Below, piece after piece: positions 7,451 to 13,945 of a DNA stretch of 16,909 nt; within the stretch, counting starts at the first letter, position 1; each line of letters starts with the position of its first letter. Origin of the DNA: Alphaproteobacteria bacterium (GTDB lineage: Bacteria > Pseudomonadota > Alphaproteobacteria > Rhizobiales > Devosiaceae); NCBI GenBank assembly GCA_018820005.1, contig JAHJOS010000386.1, positions 1 through 16,909 of the forward strand, read 5' to 3'. A model generated the notes under the pieces. It made no database searches. It was not told the DNA's origin and worked only from the letters and a program-made list of their open reading frames with translations. The translations under genes were made by a program, and so were the position numbers.

Positions 7451-7475
7451 TTCGTTTGACCATGGGTCAAACGAA
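7451..7475. promoter_or_regulatory. 25-bp palindromic operator upstream of the TetR gene
   Basis: TTCGTTTGACC (7451-7461) and GGTCAAACGAA (7465-7475) are perfect 11-bp inverted repeats with a 3-bp centre ATG. Size, perfect symmetry and position about 40 bp upstream of the GTG start are typical of TetR-family operators. The TTGACC within the left arm resembles a -35 box, but I found no good -10 at proper spacing on either strand. It is the strongest palindrome seen in the window. Confidence 0.75.
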
Positions 7476-7603
7476 TCGAAGGACGTATCGCGGCGAAGGC
7501 GCCTACCATCGATTGCAGTGCTCGTCCGGTGGTTCGGCTTGAAGCTGACCTGGGTGAGCAACTAGCCGCCTGGCTTCCGAATCGGACAGTTTTGGTGCGG
7601 TGA

Positions 7604-7617
7604 ACAATAAAAACAAG
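7604..7617 (+). promoter_or_regulatory. AAN-repeat leader (Hfq/Crc-type) without an obvious gene
   Basis: AACAATAAAAACAA is an almost perfect run of AAN triplets. It is followed by GAGA and an ATG at 7627. It matches the leaders of intact genes at 8263 and 9366, but no recognisable protein follows, so it may have belonged to a gene now lost. Confidence 0.4.
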
Positions 7618-7840
7618 AGACGCGTCATGCCATTCGACCCCCATCCGCCCAGTGATGACCGGAGCCTTCGCAATTCCAGGCGCATTGGGGACAGCAAAAC
7701 CAGCTCAGTATGGTTTGCATGCTCGCGATCAGCTTGGCGATCTGCGCTGAACGTGCGCATCGCTGGCAGGAATGCCGGTGGATTGGAACGTATCGCACCG
7801 ACTCGCTTCCCTACTGATTCGATGTAATTGGAGAGTTTTG

Positions 7841-8203
7841 ATGAGCACCGAAAATACCGCGATGGATCTGGAAACCGCCTACTCGGCAGTATCCGAAATG
7901 TACCGCGGCGCGGATCTGGACATCCACGCCCTCAGCCGGGAGATGCGTCATAGCGCTCCCGTGTACGAGGGTGATTTCGTGGCTCAGTTTGGCGTGCCGA
8001 CGAATGCCGGGATGCAGCAGGGCACGCGCCCTACGTTCGCCCTGTTCAAGTACAACGATGTGATGGCCGTACTGCGGGACGGGACCAGCTTCACCAGCGG
8101 ATTCATCGCTGAAGGACTAGGCGCGTTCTTCGATGGCCTGATCCGACTCGAGTCAAGCGAGCCTCTACACGTGATCAGCGGTGCGCAGGTTCAATGCAAG
8201 TGA
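7841..8203 (+). pseudogene. Truncated cytochrome P450 (N-terminal fragment)
   Basis: A 120-residue open frame whose first ~100 residues resemble the start of a bacterial class I cytochrome P450: ALSREMRHSAPVYEG (about 30-44), FALFKYNDVMAVLRDGTSFTSGFIAEGLGAFFDGLI (67-101). In intact P450s this stretch leads into a MDGxxHxxxR segment. Here it changes abruptly near nt 8144 to RLESSEPLHVISGAQVQCK and stops. The I-helix (AGxxT), ExxR and the Cys heme-ligand loop are all absent, so it cannot bind heme as a P450; full length would be about 400-430. The short tail EPLHVIS resembles a typical P450 C-terminus (PLHVxW-like), which would fit one in-frame internal deletion of roughly 300 codons. That reading is inference. 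The ATG at 7841 is preferred over one at 7772 because GGAGAG lies at 7830-7835. Confidence 0.7.
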
Positions 8204-8239
8204 TCTGGAACTGACCTCTTAGCATGCGTGTACTTCAGC

Positions 8240-8253
8240 AACAAGAATAACAA
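8240..8253 (+). promoter_or_regulatory. AAN-repeat leader (Hfq/Crc-type) before the beta-rich protein gene
   Basis: AACAAGAATAACAA gives two overlapping AANAANAA matches in register directly before the AAGAGGA ribosome site and the ATG at 8263. Position and repeat number fit a Hfq/Crc translational-repression site. Confidence 0.5.
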
Positions 8254-8262
8254 GAGGAACAC

Positions 8263-9294
8263 ATGAGAACCTTCAAGACCATTCCAGAACGCGGCGACTT
8301 CGGCTTTCAGCAGCTGGTGGGGCCGCACAAGGTGACCGGTGCCGCCATGGCCGGTACTCGCGGTTTTTTTGGGCTGCAGCTGAGCAAGAGCTCGCCGTTC
8401 GGATCTGTCCGTGACGAAGAGGGCAATATCTATTCCTTCGTCCGATCGCTGATGGCGCCAAACGGTACGCCGAACCCAACCAAGTTCTTCTACTTGAACA
8501 ACCATGTGGACGGTAAGAACCTGCGCATGGATTTCGACAAGATGGCGCTGCAGGCCCTTACACCCATGCCAGTCCAGACCTTGGAAGGCGACACCGTGCG
8601 TTGGACGAACCAACCCGCAGAGCAAGGCAATCACTGGGAAATCACCGCCAATAGTGAACGATTAACCTGGAAGGAAGACGGGCTGTTTCAGCTCGAAGGT
8701 CGTTTGCTTACCGGGCTGCAGTGGTATCTGCCGGGCGTGGAGTGGGGCACGTTCTACGTTTCGCAGCTGTGGGATGTGGCTGGCGTGGTCGAGGGCCGGC
8801 CTGTAAAAGGCGCCATTGCACTCGATCAGTTTTACATGGCTGAAGGGGGCGCCATTCACTACAAAAAAGATCTGGTGGTGAATAACAACAAGCACGTCCT
8901 CTGGTGGTCCTTTGTCACGGTATACAAGGACGGCAGCTGGGATGCTGGCTCATTCATGGTGGGCCACGACCACCTCGGTTACGCGATTTTCAACAATGAA
9001 AAAGGTGAGGTGCGCGTCACCACTGATATTGAAGGCCAGACCGAACACAAGCACGGCAGCTATTTCCTCAAATCCGCGAAGATCGTCATCGAGGGCAGGG
9101 AAGAATGGGAGTTTCTGCCGGACGAGAAGGGCGAAATGATCGACTTCGTTGGCGGTTTTCCGGTTACCGCGCAGCAGGAAGGGCGCTGGCGTCGGGTGGG
9201 CGATAGCCGCGAGCCGTCGCACTGGCTTGGCTGGGGTGAGTCAGACCGACGCAACGGCTCGGCGCGCAACGTCCCTGGCGTGGATATCCGATAG
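8263..9294 (+). CDS. Unrecognised beta-rich protein, possibly lipocalin/CrtC-like
   Basis: I do not recognise this 343-residue protein with certainty. It lacks a signal peptide and transmembrane helices. It is rich in aromatic residues, glycine and alternating polar/hydrophobic strands, for example QWYLPGVEWGTFYVSQLWDVAGVVEG (about 158-183), HVLWWSFVTVYKDGSWDAGSFMVGHDHLGYAIF (about 211-243) and EWEFLPDEKGEMIDFVGGFP. The pattern resembles the duplicated lipocalin-like fold of CrtC/AttH and related proteins that bind or hydrate hydrophobic terpenoids; this is a fold-level guess. The ATG has AAGAGGA 6-12 nt upstream and an AAN-repeat leader. It follows the P450 remnant by 59 bp and precedes an SDR by 71 bp, likely one transcript. 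A role on a hydrophobic intermediate (hydratase, isomerase or carrier) is inferred. Confidence 0.6.
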   Translation: MRTFKTIPERGDFGFQQLVGPHKVTGAAMAGTRGFFGLQLSKSSPFGSVRDEEGNIYSFVRSLMAPNGTPNPTKFFYLNNHVDGKNLRMDFDKMALQALTPMPVQTLEGDTVRWTNQPAEQGNHWEITANSERLTWKEDGLFQLEGRLLTGLQWYLPGVEWGTFYVSQLWDVAGVVEGRPVKGAIALDQFYMAEGGAIHYKKDLVVNNNKHVLWWSFVTVYKDGSWDAGSFMVGHDHLGYAIFNNEKGEVRVTTDIEGQTEHKHGSYFLKSAKIVIEGREEWEFLPDEKGEMIDFVGGFPVTAQQEGRWRRVGDSREPSHWLGWGESDRRNGSARNVPGVDIR

Positions 9295-9336
9295 CGAATC
9301 GGGTGGCTGCGGCGCATAAAGTATCGCGGCTTTCGT

Positions 9337-9353
9337 AAGAACAAAAATAAGAA
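9337..9353 (+). promoter_or_regulatory. Long AAN-repeat leader (Hfq/Crc-type) before the second SDR
   Basis: AAGAACAAAAATAAGAA is an unbroken series of AAN triplets (five and two-thirds repeats) immediately before the GAGGAA ribosome site and the ATG at 9366. It is the longest such run in the window. Confidence 0.55.
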
Positions 9354-9365
9354 TGAGGAACGGCG

Positions 9366-10151
9366 ATGAAATTCCGCGACAAAGTAGTGCTGATCACAGG
9401 CGCCGGCCGTGGCATGGGGCGCGCCATTGCCCTGGAATATGCCAAGCAGGGCGCCAAGATCGTGGTGTCGGCCCGGACAGCGAGATACGGCGAAGAAACC
9501 GTTGAACAGATCACCGCGCTGGGTGGCAGTGCCTGTTTGGTGGGGGGCGATATTGCTGATCGAACAGCGATAAAAGCGATGGTCGACGGCGGCGTGGAAG
9601 CATTCGGCGCACTGGATATCGTAGTGCATTGCGCTGCTGACGCCCCTCATGGACTCATCGCCGAGATGGCTGACGACAGCATCGATCGTCTCGTGCGCAG
9701 CAACGTCCAATCGCTATTTTGGCTGGCTAGGGATGCCGCGCCGCATCTTTCCAAAGCTAAGGACAAAGGCCGCCTCATTTTCATTTCTTCTGGCGAAGCC
9801 AACCGCAAATACACGCCGATGCTGATCGGTTATGGCTCGAGCAAGGCGTTCATGAACGCTTTCGCACGCGGTCTGGCGGTGGAGTTCGGACCGTTGAACA
9901 TCCTGGTCAACGTGGTCGAGCCAGGCCTGATCGGCACTGATCGGATGACCGAAGCGCTGGGCGAAGATCTGCCCCATAAGCTGGCTGAGCATTTCCCGGT
10001 TGCGCGCCTCGGGCAGTCTCTGGACATCGCTAATGCCGTGCTGTTTCTGACCTCCAACGAGGCCTCCTACATAACCGGCGCTTCGCTGCTGGTGGACGGC
10101 GGCGCGACGATGGTCTCGCTGCCGATCGATGAAATACTCAAGGGGCACTAA
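9366..10151 (+). CDS. Short-chain dehydrogenase/reductase (SDR), possibly NADP-dependent
   Basis: A classical 261-residue SDR with TGAGRGMG (11-18), HCAA at the usual NNAG position (89-92), Asn113 in RSNVQS, Ser141/Ser142, the catalytic YGSSK (Tyr156, Lys160), the PG of VEPGLIGTD (around 185) and the C-terminal substrate-loop segment LLVDGGATM. SARTAR with Arg37 after the second strand suggests NADP preference, unlike the SDR at 3783, where acids occupy this region; this is a family-based inference. It probably oxidises or reduces an alcohol/ketone intermediate. The ATG at 9366 has GAGGAA 6-11 nt upstream. It is followed 46 bp later by an MFS transporter, consistent with co-transcription. Substrate not identifiable from sequence. 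Confidence 0.92.
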   Translation: MKFRDKVVLITGAGRGMGRAIALEYAKQGAKIVVSARTARYGEETVEQITALGGSACLVGGDIADRTAIKAMVDGGVEAFGALDIVVHCAADAPHGLIAEMADDSIDRLVRSNVQSLFWLARDAAPHLSKAKDKGRLIFISSGEANRKYTPMLIGYGSSKAFMNAFARGLAVEFGPLNILVNVVEPGLIGTDRMTEALGEDLPHKLAEHFPVARLGQSLDIANAVLFLTSNEASYITGASLLVDGGATMVSLPIDEILKGH

Positions 10152-10197
10152 CCCAGTCAAGTATTCATCGTCCTCAGACTACGCCAGGAGTCTCGTC

Positions 10198-11451
10198 ATG
10201 ACACCGACAAGCGAAACAAATGAGTTTAGGCAAGGCTGGCGCATCGTGTTGCTCGGTCTGGTAGGCATATGCACCAGCATCACCGCCGCGTTGCTTTATG
10301 GCTTCGGCACAATGGTCATCCCGCTAGAACAGGCCTTCGGCTGGAGTCGGGGGGATCTACAGGCGTCGATCACATTCCTATTTGCTGGGGTAGCCATTTC
10401 CACACAATTGGTTGGTCCGTTGTACCGTCGCTTCGGGCTTCGACGAGTCGCCATCAGTTCCATCGTGCTGCAAATTATTGGCTATTTCGCGATCACCCAA
10501 ATCGAGGGTTCGATCGGCTGGTTGTACCTGGCTTTTTTTCTGATGCCGATCGTGTGCGCGGGGACTATCGCGATCACCTGGACCCAGCTGGTCAATCTGT
10601 GGTTTGAGAGGAACCGGGGGCTGGCGTTGGCGGTCATTCTTTGCGGGACTGGGCTGATGGCGATGGTATTGCCCCCGCTGCTGGCGCGGCTCGTTTCGGA
10701 GTACGGCTGGAAGGCAGGTTTTTTCGCGCTGGGTGCGATGCCGCTATTGGCGACCTTGCCGCTGTCGCTGCTGTGGTTGCGCTTGCCCTCGAAGACTGTG
10801 GCCCGAAATCAGACTGCAGAGAATAAAAGCACTGAACTGCCCGGTATGTCATATAAGCAAGCCCTGCGCTCCGGAACCTACTGGGGTTTCAACGTTGCGT
10901 TGATTCTGTCGGTGTCGCTTACCGTCGGTATGGTCACCAACATGGTGCCGATGCTTCAAGGCACAGGTTTGAGCGCTCAGACGGCTGCTCAGGTCTTCGG
11001 AACCTTCGGCATCGCGATCATTGTCGGGCGGCTGCTGGTCGGCTATCTGCTAGACCGCTATTCGCCATCGCTCGTGGCTGCGATCAGCTTGGCCCTACCG
11101 GCGGTTGGCTGCGCCATCTTTCTGTTTTCCGATGGCCAGAACGTGCCGCTGTTGGTGCTGGCTACGCTGACCATAGGGGCGAGTGCCGGAGCTGAGTTCG
11201 ACCTGGCGGCGTTCCTGATGGCGCGCTATTTCGGACTCAAGGACTACGCCCGCATATTCGGCCTGCACTTGGGGTTGATTACCGTTGTCTCAGGCATGGT
11301 GCCAATGCTTTTTGGTTACCTGTTCGAGCTTTATGACGGTTACTCCGCTGTGCTGACAAGCTGTCTGGTTTTCGCGATTGTTGGCCCGTCGATTTTGCTC
11401 TGGCTGAGGATGGAGCCGGCATATCGCGCCCGCCAACAGCAAACCGCCTGA
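10198..11451 (+). CDS. Major facilitator superfamily transporter (monocarboxylate/OFA-like)
   Basis: A 417-residue MFS permease with about 12 hydrophobic helices in two halves separated by a polar loop (about 205-235). Visible motifs are a motif-A-like GPLYRRFGLRRV after helix 2, WFERNRGLALAV after helix 4, and GRLLVGYLLDRYS in the second half. The WFxxxRGLA segment is common in oxalate/formate-antiporter and monocarboxylate-like MFS members, so an organic acid or a carboxylated pathway compound is a plausible cargo (inference). The start at 10198 is chosen because CAGGAG lies at 10185-10190. An in-frame ATG at 10129 overlaps the upstream SDR and has no ribosome site. It is probably inner-membrane uptake for the pathway in this operon. 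Confidence 0.9.
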   Translation: MTPTSETNEFRQGWRIVLLGLVGICTSITAALLYGFGTMVIPLEQAFGWSRGDLQASITFLFAGVAISTQLVGPLYRRFGLRRVAISSIVLQIIGYFAITQIEGSIGWLYLAFFLMPIVCAGTIAITWTQLVNLWFERNRGLALAVILCGTGLMAMVLPPLLARLVSEYGWKAGFFALGAMPLLATLPLSLLWLRLPSKTVARNQTAENKSTELPGMSYKQALRSGTYWGFNVALILSVSLTVGMVTNMVPMLQGTGLSAQTAAQVFGTFGIAIIVGRLLVGYLLDRYSPSLVAAISLALPAVGCAIFLFSDGQNVPLLVLATLTIGASAGAEFDLAAFLMARYFGLKDYARIFGLHLGLITVVSGMVPMLFGYLFELYDGYSAVLTSCLVFAIVGPSILLWLRMEPAYRARQQQTA

Positions 11452-11516
11452 GGCGACTGCCCGAACCTGAGCCATTACCGGCGGTATAGCTGCCTACATC
11501 GAAAAGAGGAAATCAA

Positions 11517-11873
11517 ATGAGCGACGACGCAAAACAAGCTATCGAACGCTTCCTGCATGGCCAAGTGGAGTGCTGGAACAACGGCGACAAGGAAGGTTTT
11601 TTCGAGCATTACCGCAGCGTGACCCGCAGCGGTCTGAGTATTGAATTCGTGGGACGACCGCTGCCGACCGACTCTTGGGAAATCCTCGAAGGGATGTGGG
11701 CGCAGCAACAACCGCGCTGCCGCATCGAAGTCAGGGAAACCATCATCAACGGTGAAGAGGCCGCATGCTACCACTACAACGCAATGCGTGACGGTAATGG
11801 TGGTATCGAAACCATTGAGCTGTACCGCTTCGACGGCGGCAGGCTGTGGGTGCGTTATTTCATTAAGAACTGA
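11517..11873 (+). CDS. SnoaL/NTF2-like small protein
   Basis: A 118-residue single-domain protein with the helix-then-curved-sheet pattern of the SnoaL/NTF2 fold: an N-terminal helix (AKQAIERFLHGQVECWNNGDKEGFFEHYR), then GMWAQQQPRCRIEVRETIINGEEAACYHYNA and the closing strand ETIELYRFDGGRLWVRYFIKN. Proteins of this fold include ketosteroid isomerase-like, epoxide-hydrolase-like and polyketide cyclase enzymes, and also non-catalytic members; no decisive catalytic residue can be named here. The start has AGAGGA at 11505-11510. It is the last plus-strand gene, 65 bp after the MFS gene, and convergent with the minus-strand operon. A role as isomerase or cyclase on a pathway intermediate is inferred from the neighbours. 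Confidence 0.8.
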   Translation: MSDDAKQAIERFLHGQVECWNNGDKEGFFEHYRSVTRSGLSIEFVGRPLPTDSWEILEGMWAQQQPRCRIEVRETIINGEEAACYHYNAMRDGNGGIETIELYRFDGGRLWVRYFIKN

Positions 11874-11874
11874 T

Positions 11875-11895
11875 ATCAGCCGTGTAGAGGCTGAT
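11875..11895. terminator. Candidate hairpin between convergent operons (first)
   Basis: ATCAGCC (11875-11881) and GGCTGAT (11889-11895) form a perfect 7-bp stem with a 7-nt loop, beginning two bases after the SnoaL-like stop codon. No T-run follows, but position between convergent genes supports a bidirectional terminator or 3' stabilising element. Confidence 0.45.
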
Positions 11896-11907
11896 GAGCA
11901 AGCAAGA

Positions 11908-11921
11908 GGCGGGATGCCGCC
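11908..11921. terminator. Candidate hairpin between convergent operons (second)
   Basis: GGCGG (11908-11912) and CCGCC (11917-11921) form a short stem with GATG loop. On the plus strand, CCCTTGTCTGTGTTTT follows. On the minus strand, TCTTGCTTGCTC follows. Weak, but T-rich tracts lie on both sides. Confidence 0.3.
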
Positions 11922-11975
11922 CCTTGTCTGTGTTTTCCGCCAGGCTTGTTCAATTGGTTTCTGCCAACGCGATAT

Positions 11976-12209
11976 TCAGGCTACATCCTTTTTGCGTAAC
12001 GACCAGCACCCTTTTAGCAGCAGCAGCGGCAGGTACATAATCACGCGCAACCCTAGCAATTGAGCGGCTTGCCAGCAATCTTCCGGCTTGATCAGAAGGG
12101 TAGTGCTCATGGCGCCCATGACTTTGCCTTTGACTATCAATTTCTCGCCATCGCGGGAGATGGACTTGATATCCATCATTTCCACGCCTTCCTTGCTGAA
12201 TATTTTCAT
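11976..12209 (-). CDS. Small protein of unknown function (77 aa)
   Basis: I do not know this family by name. The protein begins MKIFSKEGVEMMDIKSISRDGEKLIVKGKVMGAMSTTLLIKPED, a compact strand-rich region with a KGKVMGAM turn. It continues with a hydrophobic, possibly amphipathic or membrane-touching segment (AAQLLGLRVIMYLPLLLLKGCW, about 48-69) and a short basic tail. The start has GGGGAG about 11 nt upstream. Same strand as, and 108 bp after, the CrtI-like gene, so it is probably the last gene of the minus-strand operon. It ends 102 bp from the stop of the convergent SnoaL-like gene. The balanced composition, ribosome site and continuous hydrophobic pattern argue for a real gene. A role as a small partner or membrane anchor is only a guess. 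Confidence 0.65.
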   Translation of the reverse strand: MKIFSKEGVEMMDIKSISRDGEKLIVKGKVMGAMSTTLLIKPEDCWQAAQLLGLRVIMYLPLLLLKGCWSLRKKDVA

Positions 12210-12258
12210 CGTTTGAAGCGCTCCCCGACGAGATTACCGTCTCTCAGCGGTGATGCGT

Positions 12259-12277
12259 TGTCTGTGCCTCGCAGACA
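12259..12277 (-). other. Intercistronic hairpin downstream of the CrtI-like gene
   Basis: TGTCTG (12259-12264) and CAGACA (12272-12277) pair across a 7-nt loop in the 108-bp gap between the CrtI-like gene and the 77-aa gene. No T-run follows on the minus strand. It could mark mRNA processing or partial termination that lowers expression of the last gene. Confidence 0.3.
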
Positions 12278-12317
12278 CGGTGCGCGCATCTGGCAGGAGT
12301 GATTAGTCGGCGACGGT

Positions 12318-13901
12318 TCATGCTTGGACCAGTTTGTCGAAATCATAGTTATATTCTTCCAGCAATACGCGTGCGACGTTGCGGCCGGATGCTGCGGTTA
12401 CTCCGCCGCCCGGGTGTGTACTGGCGCCTGCCATGTAGAGTCCCTCGACCGGCGACTTGTATTGGGCATAGCCAGGGGCTGGTCGGTTGCCGGCGATCTG
12501 CCAGGAGTATGAGCCGAAGTGCAGGATGTCGGCGCCGATCATGGCGTTGTTGTGGCGTTCGATGTCTAGCGGAGTCATCCAGGAAAAGCCGAGGATGTTG
12601 TCGTCGTCCATGTTGGTGGTGAGCTTGCGCAGGTCGTCGAGGAAAGAGTGGGCCACCTCTTTTCCGATGTCGTCCCAGCGCTGGGCACCTTCCTTGAGGT
12701 TGTAGGGGCAGAAGGCGTACATGTTGAGCACGCGACTGCCTTCAGGGGCGCGGGTCTTGTCGTAGGTGTCCTGGGTCACGTACGCGATGAAGTCGCGGCG
12801 CGGGATACCGTACTCCAGATCGCGGAAGGCCCGGGCGAACTCCTCTGGGTCGGAATGCGAGCGCTCCACCCAGAAGAAATCGTCCACCGCCGGGCCGACC
12901 TTGTAGCGCGGTGCCTCGCGCAGGGCGACGTGCATGTTGAACGGCTGGAAGCTGCTGTGCTTGAGGGTGCGGATTCGCTGCTCGAAACCTTCGGGTAATT
13001 CGCAGCCGGGGACCATGTCGGGGAACACCTGCTTTGCGTGCAGCGTGGAGATCACCCCCTGGCGGGCCAGGATCTCCTCGCCGCTCTCAAGGATTACGCC
13101 AATGACTTTGCCGCCCTCGATCTTAAATTGCTTGACCGGTGCTTCGGTCCGCACTTCGCCGCCATGATGCTCCAGGCACGCGCGCAGGGCGTCGGCAAAG
13201 GCGCCGGAGCCGCCGACCGGGATGCCTACACCATAGCGGTGCATCAGCGGCAGGATGATGTAAAAGCCGAAGCCGGTACCGTTATCGAACGGATTCATCA
13301 TCGCCTCGGAGGCATAGCGGGCCAGGGCGATCTTGACCTTGTCGTTCTCGAACCATTCACTGATGTAGTCCCATGCGCTCATCGCCTGGGTGCGCATCAG
13401 TTCCTGGCCGACGAGGCTCTGCTCCATCATCAACGCCTGGTGCGAGGCGCTGGGCGGCGTATTGAACATGCCCATGACAAGCATGTCGAGGTTCTGAAAT
13501 ACCTGATGGTTGAAGCGACGATAGGCGTCGGCGTCGCGCTCGGAGAACTTGGCGATAGCCTGGCAGGTACGCTCCAGGTCGGTATAGAACTCCAGAGTGC
13601 TGCCGTCGTCGTAAAAGATCGCGGTCATCTTGTCCGGATTGATGTATGTAAGGCCGAACTTGGCTTTCAGTTCCAGTTCGTCGTTGCGCAGCAGCGGATT
13701 GGCTTGTAGCAGCGTATGTGCCACCGAGCAGACATCATGTTTGAAGCCGGGCACAGTCAGTTCGCGGGTCATGACCCCACCGCCGACCTTGTCATTCTTT
13801 TCCACCACGCACACGCTGCGCCCGGCCTTGGCCAGGTAGCAGGCGGCGACCAGGCCGTTGTGGCCGCCACCGGCGATGACGATGTCGTAGGTCTTGCTCA
13901 T
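12318..13901 (-). CDS. CrtI/phytoene desaturase-like FAD-dependent oxidoreductase (second copy)
   Basis: A 527-residue flavoprotein homologous in layout to the one at 5095 but on the opposite strand. The Rossmann motif is IVIAGGGHNGLVAACYLAKAGRSVCVVEKNDKVGGGVMTRE (about 7-48). The C-terminal FAD segment is LYMAGASTHPGGGVTAASGRNVARVLLEEY (about 490-519). Between them lies a substrate domain with several aromatic and His-rich stretches, for example HFGSYSWQIAGNRPAPGYAQY. Length is typical of the bacterial group annotated as phytoene dehydrogenase-related. It lies 44 bp downstream of the extradiol dioxygenase gene in the same operon, so a dehydrogenation or rearomatisation step linked to ring processing is likely (inference). 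The AAAAAGGAC ribosome site lies 5-12 nt before the ATG. Sequence divergence from the first copy is large, so the two probably act on different intermediates. Confidence 0.9.
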   Translation of the reverse strand: MSKTYDIVIAGGGHNGLVAACYLAKAGRSVCVVEKNDKVGGGVMTRELTVPGFKHDVCSVAHTLLQANPLLRNDELELKAKFGLTYINPDKMTAIFYDDGSTLEFYTDLERTCQAIAKFSERDADAYRRFNHQVFQNLDMLVMGMFNTPPSASHQALMMEQSLVGQELMRTQAMSAWDYISEWFENDKVKIALARYASEAMMNPFDNGTGFGFYIILPLMHRYGVGIPVGGSGAFADALRACLEHHGGEVRTEAPVKQFKIEGGKVIGVILESGEEILARQGVISTLHAKQVFPDMVPGCELPEGFEQRIRTLKHSSFQPFNMHVALREAPRYKVGPAVDDFFWVERSHSDPEEFARAFRDLEYGIPRRDFIAYVTQDTYDKTRAPEGSRVLNMYAFCPYNLKEGAQRWDDIGKEVAHSFLDDLRKLTTNMDDDNILGFSWMTPLDIERHNNAMIGADILHFGSYSWQIAGNRPAPGYAQYKSPVEGLYMAGASTHPGGGVTAASGRNVARVLLEEYNYDFDKLVQA

Positions 13902-13945
13902 CTTCTTGTCCTTTTTCTGTCGATGTTGGTGTTGGATTCGCGCGC

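Larger units (their letters stand above)
7412..7840 (+). other. 429-bp gap with operator, orphan leader and no clear gene
   Basis: The first part holds the TetR ribosome site and 25-bp operator. TCCGA/TCGGA (7578-7588) is a short inverted repeat. At 7604-7617 an AAN-repeat leader precedes an ATG at 7627, opening a 66-codon frame (to 7827) whose product MPFDPHPPSDDRSLRN... resembles nothing I know and soon loses protein-like character. With the broken P450 next door, this may be a deletion scar that kept the start of a former gene. Confidence 0.45.

Noticed and set aside
7412..7561. Upstream ATG extending the TetR protein by 50 residues
   Set aside because: The extension crosses the 25-bp palindrome, has no likeness to TetR N-termini, and the GTG at 7411 has an ideal AAGGAG site.
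10129..10197. Upstream start for the MFS transporter
   Set aside because: It overlaps the end of the SDR gene and lacks a ribosome site; the ATG at 10198 has CAGGAG in position.
13038..13709. 223-codon open frame on the plus strand
   Set aside because: Antisense to the second CrtI-like oxidoreductase; composition bias explains its length.
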